A stretch of 64,000 nt of DNA from Kryptolebias marmoratus (lineage: Eukaryota > Chordata > Actinopteri > Cyprinodontiformes > Rivulidae): NCBI RefSeq assembly GCF_001649575.2, contig NC_051449.1:13720546-13784545 (forward strand), read 5' to 3'. The notes below the pieces were generated by a model, which ran no database searches, was not told where the DNA came from, and saw nothing but the letters and a program-made list of their open reading frames with translations. Of the stretch, positions 35,830 to 50,589 are shown piece after piece; the stretch's first letter is position 1, and the number at the start of each line of letters is the position of its first letter. The position numbers and the translations under genes were made by a program.

Positions 35830-36885
35830 CTGAACATTAACAAGTTAACGTTACCACATGATTGAAAACGAGTTCAACCAACCCAGTTAAACTGAAAAAG
35901 AAAAACAGTAAAGGAATTAAGATAATCCTAAAAGATTATGTTGACTTAACTCAAATGTGTTAGATTTACTGTACATACAACCAACAGGAGTAAAGCATTT
36001 AACAAACTCAAGCTTGGTATCTTTAGGTTATGCAAACATTTTTATTTGAGCCAAATATGTCATTTTGATTTGCTCCTTTTTGTGGTTTGTTTGACTTTTT
36101 ATTTATTTTTTCATTCTGCCCTATGACTATGAAAGGTACTTCATTGTATAATCGTTTAAATGGACCAGAAGTGTTAAACCAGACAGACTAAAATGAAAGG
36201 GTGTTTGCAACCTTTCTGTGTAACTTTTTATCCCTTCAGAACAGAAACCTTTTGGGGTTGAAAAACCTAAAAAAAAACAACATGTTTTTGTAGAAAAATG
36301 TGAAGTTGTGTAGGAGGCTGAAAGCTTTAGAGATACCACTCTTCGCACTTGTCATTTCCTTGTCTGATTTGTATTCACATGTACTGCAGCGTCCCTTGAT
36401 CTTTTCTGAAATGAACATCGCTGCCATTTTTCTTCTCTTCCTCTCTGAGATGTTTTACCCTCCGCGGCCCTCGATGCCTCTCTCCCTCCAACCATGTTTG
36501 TGTGCGAGCAGTCTTTTCAGCCGGCCCCTGGTTGTCAACTGATTGCAGATAATTACAGCTATTTGACTGCAGTATTCGCAGCCAGTTCTTTCTGCAGGCA
36601 CTTACAGAGAGGGAACATGCCAAGCAGCTGCCCTCAACTGCCTCTGTGGATAGCAGACATAATGGCACTATGAATGTGTTAGACTAAAAATCACACATTT
36701 GAGGTACATATAGCGAAAAACAATTTACAATTAATATTTTTCATTTGGCAACTATAATAATTAATCTGTGAATTACATATTATTTATGTAGAAATGACAA
36801 AGTATTTTTAGTATCACCTGGCAACAAAGGCTAAAAGCCTTTTTCCTAGTTTGTGTGTGTATAAGTGTGTGTGCCTGTGCTTTTG
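35830..36885. other. Intergenic DNA, no gene recognised
   Basis: It contains a slightly GC-richer block at about 36430-36540 and otherwise AT-rich sequence. No supported exon. Confidence 0.5.
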
Positions 36886-36889
36886 TTTG

Positions 36890-37612
36890 TACCATTAGCA
36901 AAATATTAAGCTACAATTTGGTGTGGTAGTGGCTGAGCATTATCCCTAACACACAGTTTGAGCACTACACATTGCAAGACACTTTTGCCTAAAACATTGT
37001 TGATGCATTAACTGTTGGCAAAATATTTCACGAACCACTGTGCAGCTTTTAATGAAACTTTCAGAAAATAATCTCTGGATATACATTTACAGCTGATTAA
37101 GTATTGAAATCATCCCAGTTTAAGACTGCCACTACAGTTAATCAACATTAGCAAACACAAAAATGGCTAAAACCCAGTCAGTTTTACAGATCGGAAGCTA
37201 GTTTTGGTGTGATGGTAGCTCAGAGTCATCCTTGACAGATTCTCAGAACTAACACATCACATGGTAAATGGTGAAAATTATAAATGGCTTGCACTTGTAC
37301 AGCACTTTATCAAGTCCAAGGACCCCAAAGCACTTCTCACTACAATCAGTCTTTCACCCATTCACACACCGATGGTGGTAAGGCACATTGTAGCCACAGC
37401 TGCCCTGGGGCAGGCTGACAGAAGTCAGGCTGCCATTAAATCAGCGCCACCGAGCCCTCTGATCCCCACCAGTAGGAGAGGCAAGTAAAGTATCTTGCCC
37501 AACTGCTTACAAGACGAAACCCCTACCTCCTGAGCCACTGCCGCCAAATCACTCACAATGGTGTATAAAATCCCACAGAGTCTACAAGGTTTGACCAAAA
37601 TGGCGAAGTTCC
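36890..37612 (+). repeat. Interspersed repeat family R, copy 3, split by a SINE
   Basis: The left part (36890-37260) and right part (37553-37612) match consecutive pieces of copy 1. AACACATCAC is interrupted by the SINE and resumes before ACAAGGTTTGACCAAAATGG, which corresponds to TCAAGGTTTGACTAAAACAG in copy 1. Confidence 0.75.
37261..37552 (-). repeat. tRNA-derived SINE inserted in repeat R
   Basis: The plus strand shows a tail of ATGGTAAATGGTG type and the body TCAAGTCCAAGGACCCCAAA, CACATTGTAGCCACAGCTGC, then ACTGCCGCC at the head. On the minus strand the head begins GGCGGCAGTGGCTCAGGAGG, with an A-box-like element. The B-box segment expected after it appears deleted. ATCAC at 37256-37260 and again at 37548-37552 may be the target-site duplication. 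Confidence 0.75.
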
Positions 37613-37614
37613 TT

Positions 37615-40600
37615 TAAGAAGTGCTAGGCTTTTAATTCAAATATGCAATATCTTGAATTAGTACTAAGAACTAAAATAAATTAAATCTTACATTGTGGCC
37701 ATCAAAACAAACAGAGTTCTAGTTTAGTTCTGTAACAACCAGCTTCATCTCTCCCACATTATGAAGCTAATCCTGGCTTGAAGGAATGTAATTGTTCTCA
37801 AGTAGTCGTATTAGCTACATGCCTCTCAGCTTAGTGCTATATCCAGCACAGAATGAGTCAGACGCTCTATGATGACTGCTCCCCTCGTCTTTCACCCTCC
37901 ATTTCCCTCACTGCCTGTCTGACAGTTTTTTCCTGTCTTGTTCTTTTGTTGTCTTCTGCGTCCTCCTTTCCTCTCGTCCTCACCGGTTTGTCTCCTGCTT
38001 ACATAAGCCGTGTTGTGAGCTCTGACAGAGGACACTTGAAAACACATCACTGTACTCACTCAGCAGGAACTCCACTCTTGTCTGCCTCCTTATTTCACAG
38101 GGAGCAAAGGCAGCTTGACCTTAGGCAAAAGTGGATAATAGGAGAGATCAAAGAAGAGAAAAGGTAGCGCGGACACGTGCACGTTCTCTCCTTCAGCTTC
38201 TCTCTGCATTTCTCCCTCAAACCCCTTCCTGTTTTTAATTTTTACTTGGCATTTATCTTCTGAGGAACATTGGTTTCAAGGTGAAATCAGAGGTTCATAG
38301 CAATAAACTGACTGTCGGACACTTTCCAGATGATGAAATAAGATGAAGACGAGGGAAGAAGGGAAGGAGGACATATGTGGGGCAGGCCTACAAGCTGTCC
38401 TGTCAGCTTATTATATTGAAAGAAAAAAAATAATTTTATAACGCTCACAACCAGCCAATTCAGGTCAAGCAGGCGGTGTGACACAATCCAAAATTTTTCA
38501 ACACAATCTTCAAAAAGTTGCCTTCCATGCTCTCATACTGCATTGTAAGAATCAGTTTATGTTCCGAGTGGGAGTTAACGAACCTTTGGGAAGTTGTTTT
38601 TCTATTCAGCATTATCTCCATTCAGACAATACATAAAATTCATCCCCAACCCAATTCACACAATGACAAATACTTCTGAGTCTCCCAGTAGTGTTTGGCA
38701 TTTGACAACGAGCTAACCTAAAATCAAAAATAGCTTGTCTTTGGTCCTGGTTTTCTTGCAATAAATACTTTTCAAACTTAATTTATTTTCTAAACTCAAC
38801 ATAAAGATCACAAACAGGCATCTTGTGTAGTTAGCATCTCCACTTCTGTATAAAGTGATCCTTAAGTCTCCATTCGACAGTTTTCTAAAGCCAATTAACA
38901 TCGTTAAATTTCTTTTCCAGTGTTTTATTTTAACTAATTTCACTAATGCGGGGCTAGAACATAAAAATATAGGTCAAGTATATACTTTTTCACAGTGACA
39001 GGACTTACAGGCGGTAATGACAATAAAAAATACGCAGGATCATGACAGTTTTAGTATTTCTTTAACTGACTAGCTTATGATGTTTGCATCAAACCTGTAA
39101 AAATCTGTACAGTTTAATGAAACATTTGCAGTGAAAGTGTACCAGTGTGTCATTTTTTCCCATTCAATTTATGTCACAAAACAGTAATACAATATGGATT
39201 CGGTCTGTTGTGCTTGGATGAGATGTTTTTTGTTTTTTTATTTATCTTTCTCACTTCTCTGTCACTGGTCTCAGTTTGCAATTACCGTCTGCGAAATGAG
39301 ACCACCGAATAAAAGCAGGAGATAGCAGAGCTGTGGAGAAAAATATGGCAGGGAGTACATGATTACTAAACTAAAACGTGATCTCTTTCAGGCTCGTATC
39401 ATCCTGAAAGCTAATTATTGAGAAACACACATGCAGAAACAAACACTAACAAACGGGCAAGCCTCGTTGTTTTGTTTATCTCGACACTGCAGGCACCGAG
39501 ACACCCCCTCTAGTTTTTTAGTGTAGGCTGAGACGTGTGATACCTATTCCTACTAAGTGTTAGCTGGGACCTGACAGATTACATATGCTCTTCTTGGTGA
39601 GAACATTATGGTGGTGACTTTTGATGTTTTACAACCAAATTTTAATTTCCTTATCAGCTGAGTGAATCTGTTTGCATGTGTATAGGGCTGCAGAGATTAG
39701 AGGAATTTGCTGCTGACTACTTTTAGTCATCGTCCTTGAGCTATTTGCATGCAGTGTCCTACCAAATCCACTGAAAAGGTTGGAAGCAAATGCAGAAGAA
39801 AATCCATGCATGCAACGATAACGTTCAGAACAGTTTCCATTTCAGCTGTGTGCACAAGTCCAAAACAAAATAAAACAAAATTACTATTGATTTTTCTTAG
39901 AACTGTTCGAGCGGAGTAATTAGAGGTAACAGGGGACTCATCTGTCAGGTTTTTATTCTCGAAAATCATGACATGCTCTAATGCATGATCAGCTAATTTA
40001 AAACTGATGAAACAGAGGCTAAAATGAACACAAATTCAGCAAGAACTATCAGTCCTTTTGCACATCTAGTAACTATGCCTTTTTTTTTTACTATTACTTA
40101 GCCGAGGACTTGTGCTCAGCCAATTTTTCACTGTGTATGTGATGTTGATAACAATGAGGCTTGTATCAGCTGTGATTGGCTGTGCTGCTTCGACCCTGGT
40201 CTCAGGTGTTAGGTGGTCATGCCAGGCAGAGAGCAGCCCCGTCTGCACCAACACACACATCATCTATCTCCCTCAGTATCATTCTCCACTGAGAGATAGA
40301 GCTCTCATCACTCATCCCGCCCCATCAGCTCCAGTGATTGGCTCATCATCCTGTGTCCTGCACAGAGGACGAATGAGCCATGCATCATTGCACATGTTGC
40401 TGCATCCACACACACTCGAGAACCCCTGTATAGACACACGCTGACCACACAAACACACACATCAAGGAGCTCAGAAGGATAACATCTTTTTTTATGTCAG
40501 TGTCAGTGATAATAGTGCGGTAGGAGTGCGTTTTAGTGCACACATGTTGAATAGGACATACAAATCTCAGAGAAAATGAGGCGCAAAAAAAGTCGCCTGC

Positions 40601-43600
40601 TGTCATTGTTACCATTATGTTGATTGCATGTCATGCTGCTGTAACTGGCTGTAATCTGCTGCTAGTTTGTCACGTAATGACCTCAACTGTACAATAGTTT
40701 AAATGATTTATTTAACCGACTCTACTGGGTTTTATTAAAGCTAAAGGACAGAAAAAAAATCAAGATGCTGATGGCTAAAAAGGAGAATGGATGAATGTTC
40801 AACTCACCATCTCTGTTTATCTAACAGATTTGCAGATGGCCAACAACATGTGCAACGAAACTTTATCTTACTCAGATTACTGGCAAAAACATGTTTTGTG
40901 AGGTCATTGTGTCCTTTAATCACAAAGTTTTAAATCAGTTTATCTTTCACTATATATGTATATATTTACCTAGAACTGAACAAATTCCCTCAAGATGTTT
41001 TTTTAGATATCAAGTTCTCATGATGAGGACAAACATCACCTGCGGTCAAGGCTGCTGCCTGCACTGAGGCATAATTATAAAGATATCATCAGAGTAAGAC
41101 CAACCTGCAGCTCAGCTACTACTAGATTTGTGGCTAAAAATATTAGAATTAAACTTGGGTGTGAAAACTGAACCACATAAAAATCAGTTGTCGGAAGGAT
41201 ACCTCATGCCCAGGACTAAAATTCAGGATGTGTTGACATCTGATGGTTCAAGTTTCTTAGGATTTTTGTTAATAATTTATAATTATCTTCCCAGGCAGTA
41301 TGAAAATATAATGCTAAAAAACACTGAAGTGACTCTGTTTGCTCACTGGTGCATTAATCTCTTCTTGTATGCTGTTTTGGAGCTTGTATCGTACGTCTAC
41401 GCTGTTCTGCTGGAGCTGTCAAATGCAATCCAAAAAAAATGTAATGCTTTATGACATAATATTGATTAATATTAACAATGTTACTACATGTCCATTTATA
41501 AATGATTGCTCAGCCTTACTAGCTGTCCACTCAAGAACACTTTAGATACACAGAATTAGTTTTTTTTCCCCCCACCAAAATCTTTGATTAAAATCATTAC
41601 AAGCAGTGGGACAAGCGAGGAGGGCCTGCAGAGTGTACTGAATGACCTCTTTATCAGACGCATCTGCAGCCGAGCGTGGTTCTGGTGCGATAAACTGCAC
41701 TGTGCTGAAATAATCTCTCCACTTTTCAGGCCTGATTTCACTTCGGTTAAAGAGGGAGAACAGGGACAGTTGAAGACCGAGAGACAAAACGTGGACTCAA
41801 GAGCATGCTTCTTCGTGTGCTTCTCTGAGAAAGGGACATACTGTACTCATAGGTGTATGGGATTGCCTATAGCCAAGTCTGTTTCTTTTTCAGAAAAAAA
41901 GGAAATTATGGTAACCATAAACACATTTATAGTCTACCGTCTTCATTCTCCTTCATCTCTTTTGCTCAGTTCTTTCATTTTTTGGCCTCACCAGCATCGT
42001 GTCTTTAAAATCACTCTAATTTCACAACCAATTTCATACTGTATCTCTCCTAAAGCCTCTATTTTTCCTTCACATCTACCCACTCACCTGTCAATCCTCC
42101 TCGACCTCTTACTTTATATATATTCTCATTTAGACCTCCCTCAGTCACAGCAGTTAATCTGTTCCTCTGCTGTTCCAATCCTCCTCCTCCTCCTCTACAG
42201 CATCTTTTCCCGTTTCTCTCTTTCATCCCTCCTTGAACTTGACTCTAAGCCTTCCTCAACTCTACGAGTTGCTCCAAGTACTTCAACAGCAAAGAACTGT
42301 ACCACTTATCAGATCCCAAGCACAACTTTGCAAGGGCCGTGAGGATTGAGATTCTCATTTTTGTTTGTTTCAGAAATTGTCAACCCTGTCTCACAGCAAA
42401 AACATGCTTGAAAATTGAATCAGTTGATTTGTGTCCACAGAAACAACAAATGCAGTTCATTATTCTAAATGGAAACATAACTGAATATAAAGATGATTTA
42501 AGTGTGATTATAGGACTCTTTAAAAAAATCAAAAAAGTAAAAAAAAAATCCTTAAAAAGGTTCACATTTGGTGGTCAGTGGGGTAGGTTAGATGGATGTA
42601 AGACTGTCAAGCGGAGTGAATGATTTCAGCCCCACCTCACTGATTTCTGCACATATTTGGTGCTGAGTCATGCCTTAAGCTGAACTTGGATAAGTTTGAG
42701 CATTAAAAAAATGACATTATGGTAATTGAGTTATTTAAAAATGTATCGGTTAATGTTACTGCAGGTTGCAATAAAGAATTGTCTATAATAAATTAAGATT
42801 TCCCTCTTCTGGATTATTGGGACTATTAAACTCTATGCACAACAAAAAACCCAAACCATGTTGGTTATTTTGAAGTTTTTCTGTCAGATTGGATCGGATG
42901 TCAGTACTAGGAAATATTTTTTAATATTTGTTTGTTTCAAAGGACATGTCCCCATTGAGATGAGACGAGAGTCTGAGCCAACTTGAGTGACATAAGTGAC
43001 ACTTAACCAAAGAGCTTAGTGAGAATTAAATGTCCTTCTCTTAAAAACAGCTCAATTGATCAGAACCAACAGTGCTGTCACATTATTAGATCGTATTATC
43101 AGACCATTCTAGACTGCATTTTTCCTCAATATCTATGCATTGCAAGTCCAATACAAATCTAATATATCTAAGCTTTTAAATTGATTCATTCTGGGCTCTG
43201 TAGATTAGATGGGAGGAACGGCACAGCTTCAAGCCTGACACTCAATTTTTCACCATCCTGACCTCCGCAAGTTTAATTTGTGGAGATTGTCATACAGGCC
43301 ACTCCTCCTCTGAACCACAACTGAGCCCGCTGAAATCATGAGGTGCAGTATTTCATATCTGTGTAATAATAGACCCCCAGATTGGGAGTTCAGCACAGGG
43401 ACCACCTGCTCCGTCACTCAACTTCACCACATATGATTATCTTTCCACAACATGCACCCTCCTAATGCACAAATACCTCCCATAATTATGCATCAAAATG
43501 TGTAATATGAAAAAGTGTCAGAGTCTGCAGCTCATTAACTACAATTTATTACATGTTGGAAGGTAACTCAGAGGGCTTAAACATAGAAAATAACTGAATA

Positions 43601-44210
43601 TCTAAAAGCTGTCTGGTGGCAAACAGAGTTTTATCAAATGCTGAGATGTGAACATACTGTATTTACTTGTGGAAGTGGAAAAACAAGGGTTTTAATTTCA
43701 GCAATGTGTGTTCTTCGACATCCATTTAAGGAAGACTTAAAAGAAGAGAAACTGGGTGGATGAATGTGGTTTTGAGGAGAGATAAGAAATAATTGCTATT
43801 GACTTGACTCCAGGTAACATTCTGATTGCCGAGCAGGCGCGGATGCACAGAGATAGACATGGAAATTAATTGAAATTCTCCCTTTCTTCCTTGATTCTTT
43901 TTATGCAAACACAACTATTTGCTGCTTGAGAGCACTGGGCTCAGCAGCTCAAAACGGGGAATAAAGCAAAATATAAAAGGTTAAAATAAGGAGAGAGGGA
44001 TATTGAAAGAGCAGAGAGAGCAAAAGGTGGAGGAATGAAAAAGGTCAAACACTGATAACATGGTCCTTTGCTAAAAGGCTACATTACATCTATAAGTATT
44101 TATGTGCACAAACAGCCTGCAACAATGAAGGTGAAAGGAGACATTTCTTTAACTAAAGGCTGAGCATTTCTTCTAAGAATATTCAATCTTGTGTGATTCT
44201 GGGAGACGTC
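37615..44210. other. Gene-poor tract
   Basis: About 6.6 kb without a recognised gene or repeat copy. The longest open frame (41584-42342, plus) runs through pyrimidine-rich low-complexity DNA and has no domain signature. A CA-rich block near 40230-40470 is notable only for composition. Confidence 0.5.
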
Positions 44211-44214
44211 AAGC

Positions 44215-44400
44215 TCAAAGTTTATGTTGTGAACGCCTCTCAGGTACGACCACATCAAATTTTAGCTTAAGATTTGAAAATGATTATTTTCTGAAAGTTT
44301 CATTAGATATGACAAGTGGTTCATGAAATATTTTGACACATACACAGACGTGGTCACAAACATTACAGCTCCGCCTTCACCTTTCAGCAGCAGGAGGTAC
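44215..44400 (-). repeat. Interspersed repeat family R, copy 4 (partial)
   Basis: Minus-strand reading gives the start of the element: AGGTGAAGGCGGAGCTG, GTCTGTGTATGTGTC, TATTTCATGAACCACTTG, AATGAAACTTTCAG and GCTAAAATTTGATGTGG. The middle is deleted relative to copy 1. Confidence 0.7.
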
Positions 44401-44404
44401 ATTT

Positions 44405-46520
44405 TAGGCATACTTCTAACGAGGTCAAATCTTTTTTTCTCTACCATTGGTTCTTTATTTACAACCAAGCTCTCACAGCAACTGAATCTAAATGTAATTA
44501 TCTTTGCTATGCTGAGATCAGTCAGCTGAAGCACAACATCTCTTTCTCTGCTCTGGCACTGTGTGCGTGCAGGCAGGTTAATAACCATGAAACCTCCATC
44601 TGATCCAAACCAGCATCCAGATGGGAAAAGAGGCAGAGGTCCAACTCTGAGCATGTTTTCCTTAAGAAGACTTAAAAGCAAGAAAGATAGAACCCAATAT
44701 GTTAATGATTTTCAGCCCTGCATTTAAAGTGTTTGCTGATTTTTCCACAAACTTTAAAATAGATATGATATGTTTACCACATTACATTGTGAATAAAATA
44801 TGGGTTTATGAAGTTGTCAAATTATTGCATTCTGTTTTTATTTACATTTTATGAAACGTCACAACTTTGTCAGAATTAGGATTTTATATTTTTCTAGTCA
44901 AGATGAACACTAACCTTAAGTATAGGTTTATAAAGTGTCTTTTTGTATGTGTTACTGTGAGGCAGTAAATTTCTGTGAAATTCGAAAGAATATTGGTATT
45001 TTCAGAGCACACACTGATAGCATGTGTGTGTGGAGGGGGGGGTGAAAGTGCTTTCATTGGGTTCTTAATCAGGGTGTCACGCTCTCAGTTTCGATTAGGT
45101 ACAGCAGGCAAGGCTCTCCAGCCGGCTGCTTCTGAACAACACCCTCTAAAAAGCAGATAATGCTTCCACACTTATAGGCTCAAAGAAAATGAACAACTCT
45201 GCCATTTCTCATTCTCTCGCTCTCTCTCGCTCTCTCTCTTTTATTTTCCTGCACATCAGCCGTCCAAATCAAATCGATGCTGAGAGAAAATGAAACTTCT
45301 AACTAAAAGGAAGGTGAGAACAGCCTCAGGTATGAGATGTGTCTTGTCATGTGAAAAAAAAATAGGAAAACAAGACCATCTAAGGTGGGGAGCAACCAAT
45401 ATGATTCAGTATGCTGTCCTCCGGGTCCCAAATGTCACAAACCATTTTTAAAGATGATCAAACGCCAGGCAGAAACACACACACAACCAATTTACTTAAA
45501 CTACAGAGGATGCAACAAACTCCAAGAGATGCACAGTCATAATGACTGTTTTTGTGTTAGTGCATCTGCAGTGACAATATGTGATGCTCACACTTCATTC
45601 CACATGTCAAAAAGCATTACTCTTGTTGCTTCCCATTAATTGACTCATCTTTCTTTCATTTCATCTCCAGCCAGTGAGCAGAGACTCATCTGCAGGCTCT
45701 GCCCCCCATGTACTGGGGACATTACGAGGAACAGAAAAAGGACAGTAATGAGGATGAATATGTGCATGTATTACCACTACTCATATGCATCGTTTATAAA
45801 TAGAAATATAAAATTGAAAGCTAAGCTCTGTGTGCCAGCAGCTTTGTTATTCGCTGAAGTTGGTCAAATGATATGCAAGAATGGCCCTTTTACCTGAGCA
45901 GAACCCAGTGACGGTTCTACAGGTGCCTTATTGTCTTCCAAATACGATGATATTCATAAATACAATTCAGCCGCAAACACAATAGATGCACTGTGCACCT
46001 GGCCACCAACACACAATCACACAGCACAATCAGACCTGCTTTGAAAAGAGTAATGAAAGAGTGGGACTGATAAAAATGCTCCTATCAACCTCGTTTCTGG
46101 CTCCCATTGTCATTTTATCGCACTGCTGCTTTATTTTGTGCATGTGTAAAATTTCCTCAATACAAATACGCTGATTTATAAATGAATACCTCTATTGTTC
46201 TTCAGGTTTTTTAATAAACTTTCCATTTCCCACCAGGAATTTTTGAATACATTCCTGTAAGACAGAAAATATAATTTTATATCGATGTATAACAAAGCTT
46301 GTAGCTTAAAGCTCGTATCATTACTAACATGCTCACAAAACTCCTACGAGCATGGTAATGTTTGCTAATTGTTCACACTGCTGTTTTTCTGTTTATTATC
46401 TTCTGCAGACTATGTGCCATTTTAATCATTCATACGTTCAGCTCATTCAGGAGATGCGTGCTATTGACCTTTGTTTTTCGTAACTTTACTCCGTACTCGT
46501 TGTATTGTTTTCAGGATCAC
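44405..46520. other. Intergenic DNA, no gene recognised
   Basis: It contains a CTCTCTCG-rich microsatellite near 45215-45240. No supported exon. Confidence 0.5.
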
Positions 46521-46529
46521 AGAAAGCTA

Positions 46530-46690
46530 TCTCTTCCCTAATGAGAGGTGAGGCACACCAGGGACAGTCCATCAGTTTATCACAGGGCCAACGCAGAGAC
46601 ACATGAGATGCACCAAAGTTCAGTTTAGAATAGACAAATAACTTAACCTGTATGTTTCTGGGCTGAGAGAGGAAACCAAATACCTGATAA
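46530..46690 (-). repeat. Degenerate SINE body fragment
   Basis: The plus strand has GTCCATCAGTTTATCACAGG, CAGAGACACATGAGA and AACTTAACCTGTATGTTTCT, weakly matching the body of the element at 53105-53485 in the same order. Its head is missing. Confidence 0.5.
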
Positions 46691-46699
46691 AATCCAACA

Positions 46700-49600
46700 G
46701 GCATGAATAAAACACTAACTCCAAAGAAGGAGGTCTTTTACAAGACAAGACGTTTCCAGTGCGTTGTTGCCCTGTCCTTACAGTTTCTGAAGTTTCTTGC
46801 AGTTATTAGGATAAAAAAGTTCAACAGTATTCACAAAATAAATTAAAACTTTTGATTTGCTGCTTTTATGATATTTCTTTAAAATAAAAAGTAATGCATT
46901 ATCTCAACTTATTTTTGTTTGCAATTAAGGTTGTCTGATGTGCGATTTCATAAAAGAGTGTTGAAAATAATACCCTATTTAATAGTGACATTGCAAAACA
47001 CAATCAAGAAAAGAAATGTGATGCATGTTTAGCATCATTACCCCTGATGCAAACACGATGCGCTGTAATAAAATGCTTTGGTAAAAACCCAGACTTTACC
47101 TGTCTCCCATATGGTCTGGAGCCACTTTGTCGCAGATCATTGCACAAGTAAATGACAGATGTCCTGTTTTTAGCTCTGACAGTGAACCTTTGATTCACAG
47201 TTAGAGTATTTTCTGCTCTCTTTTGATCTCTGCCACATTTTTGTTGTGATGTAAGCAGGTGATGTGAGTCAGTCAGTCACAACTTCACCGATGACTTTCT
47301 GGCAACACTTGAACACGAACACGCACACATTTTTAAAAGTCATCGAGGTCGTTCCTAACTGGAGACTTGAGAGGCGAAACATGATGCACATACAGTACTG
47401 TTCTCCAGCGGCTCCACAAGTGATAAAATCTGCACACATATCAGATAGCACTCCTTTCTGCAATGGCCTCGGGAGGGTTGTAGATTTGATAGTCAAGTTT
47501 TAATTATCCCATAAAAAAACCCTCAGTGGGTGTAGGAGCTGTCTCAGTTTCCAAGCTGCTGTTTCCTTATCTCAGTGAGACGGCTCCTGGTTCTCTGCAG
47601 GAGCCCTGACCATTACAGTCGGCATTAAAATCAGAATGCTGCCGGGCCTTTCTCTCTTAGTCTGAAACTAACACAGGCTTTAAATCTCTTACTGTGTTAG
47701 AGGCAAAGGGATGTCACTGAACCGAAGACAACTTTCATGCCAGTTTATTAAGTCATTCATCTTACCTCTATTAGCGGTTTGGAAACTGCAGCGCAGCCAC
47801 AGTATTTTATTTGCACACTGCTGATGATATTTTGTCGCAGGCTGTCGCTTTGATCAAATATTGTGAAGAAAATAGAAACATCTTTTCATTTGATTTCAAA
47901 TTTTATAAATGTTATTATGCTCACAACAGGAAGTACAGCAACTAAAAGTGCAGAAATAACATAAACTCACAAACCTGCATGTGGGCATATTTCCAATCTA
48001 GTTCACATTTAAATTAATTTGTGTCGCTGGAGTCAGAACTGTTTGTAAAGCTAAGCGTTATCCAGTGATTTCTTTATTTCAGCTAAACTAAAGAACGAAG
48101 AAAAGCCTGGTATATCTTTATTTAACCAATCTTAGGTCAAATTTCAAACTTTAGAGAAAGATCTTTTTAAAAGCTGAAATAAATGTACATATTTTTGTAT
48201 ATAGTTTGAATAAACTGGTAACCTTGGCAGTGGCCTGCTGTCTAATTGGAATATTGTTTTGCAGGATTGTTGCTGTCATCTACCCTGTCCTAAACTTCTG
48301 GACTCTTCTTTGACATAAACTTTAAACCATGTTTTTTACTGCAAAATGCTATAAAACATCAACCAATAGATACACATGGAGGTATTGAGGTCAAATGAAC
48401 AGAATATGATTGAAATACAAGATTTTTAAGACTTAAATACATAAACTGACACACAGTACCAGAATATTCATGGAATTTAATAAAATCCCAGTTTTAGCTG
48501 TCATTCAGTCTTTGAACTACATTCAACCATATATCGGGGTGAGCAGTGTTTTAGCAGGGCTTTAAGAAAAGCCTACAAATGTTAAATCAATAAAAATAAG
48601 GGGAAAACTTCCCATTCAATGATCTGCTTATTATTTAGATGCAGATCAAATTTAAAAAGTGAATAAAAGAAACAAGTGATTGCTCTTCATTATGCAGTTT
48701 CAGCCAACAAACCAGTGTTCATCAACGACGCTTGGAAAATAAATGAGAAAACAAAAATTCCACCTCTGATGTCTTGTGCTTTGCTCGTGGATTCTGCACG
48801 TTAATTTGCTCACATCTGTTTACAAAGATAAAACTTCGGCGATGTGATTGACGCCCACAGACAGGAAGAGACTCAACGAGATCTGTAAAACTTACAGAAA
48901 TTTGCCGTGCATAGCTCTGGATCTGTTTCACTGCAGTTTGATAACCTGATAGCCCGTGGGCCGAAGGGTAAAGACAGGTGGGGGAACCGGTATTTAGGCC
49001 ATTCAGGGCTTGATTTAGCCCGGTGTGAGGGTGAAACAGATGTAAATAAGCTTTTAAGCTCCAGCTAGAGAAGCAGCATTCTCTGGAGCTCGCCCTCATC
49101 CTGCTGAACTAAGCTGAAGACTCAGACAGCCTGCAGGAGTCTCGTGCCTGTTATTTGGACTTGTGGGGAGTGATTTGTAACAGTGACCCCCGTGTCCTGA
49201 TCTTCTGTCCATCACAGCTCTGTTTCAAGCCTGAAATACACCCGTCTCCTGGAGGCTGCACTCTCACCGTCTGAGCTGCCGTCAGGAATTTTCTGACTAA
49301 GAGCCCTGCGGTCTGCTGTGGCGCGATAACAAAACATCTCTGTTTGGCTTCAAGCTCCTCGTGGTAAAAATACTCATCGGGTGCAGATTATTATTAAGGC
49401 AGATTTGTACTTAATTAAACAAAAACATTATCTGTGACTGCACCGCCACACCTGACACCGTGTGTGTTTTCCAGAGAAACAAATGATTGTTTCTAGTGAA
49501 TTACAGTTGCCATGGTTTCATCTGTTTTGATGGTTCTTATATAATGTTATTGGTGACTGGTTGCTGTGAGAAATGAGCACACGCGCTCACTCACAGCTTG

Positions 49601-50585
49601 TGTCGGTAAATGTTGCTAACCACCCCCACGTTCTTGTCCTTCCTCGAAGAGAGCAGCCTGAGGACAAACAACAGCTCCTCTCACATCATCATCTCTCTGT
49701 ATATTCATCACCACCCTCTCTCCTTCTCCCAATCCTCCCTTCCCCTTTACCATTCTTGCAGGTTTATTGTCACCATTCTCTCTCCTCGCCTGCCCCAGTT
49801 CTCCTCAGCCCACTTTATCTCTCACCAGTCAGAGCTGTATTGATTTTTCACAAAGCCTCCCGTCATATCTCCATATCTCTTAATTCGCACACACTCCATC
49901 TCTCTCGCACCTTCCAGTGTTTTCATTTTCACACACACACGCATGCACACAACTTCTCCCCCCTCTGTGATTTTCTTCTCTGTCTCCAGCATTCTCAAGC
50001 AAGTCCTTTCTGAGTTTCCTTCCAGATCTGATTATTAATAATCTCCCTCTTTCTGCCCTTTAAAACAGGTAGTAAATCTCCACCCCACTAAGCTCGTCCC
50101 ACACGTCTGTGTGTTGTTTTTTTTACCCGACGCACTTTTTCATCTCCCCTCTCTTCGCCTCTCTCTCTCTTTGTGTCAGGCCTTTGACTGTGCCTTCCCG
50201 TTTGAAGTCACACACTCTGTCTCCAACTGCCTGCTGCGTCCTCTGAGTGAGGCAATGTGAGCGTGCGGTGCCTTCAGGGCACTGCATAGCTGCAGAGTGA
50301 TTGTAGAGCAAATCACTGAAAATGCCTTTTTCTGTACGACGACATCACCGAGAAACACAATGTGTATGTCGGAGCTATAATGACGATTTATGTCTAAGAC
50401 TTTCATGCTGGCTGCAGCGTGGTTTGATGGAACTGCTAATGTGGAGAAACTAGAACATGTTTGCAGCATTTTGGAGCTGATACATATTTTGAAGCAGATT
50501 AATTTATAAAATTTTTCTGTTTGCCAGAGTTTTCAACTAAGTTAATCTGGAGTTGATCTGGAGTTGAAGCCATTTTAGTCAAACC
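46700..50585. other. Gene-poor tract
   Basis: No recognised gene. Pyrimidine-rich stretches at about 49680-50180 give long chance open frames on the plus strand. No exon pair or repeat was recognised. Confidence 0.5.
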
Positions 50586-50589
50586 TTGT

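Noticed and set aside
41584..42342. Longest open frame of the gene-poor tract, 252 codons on plus
   Set aside because: It runs through pyrimidine-rich, Ser/Leu/Pro-biased sequence, has no domain or catalytic motif, and lacks promoter or splice context. It looks like compositional chance.
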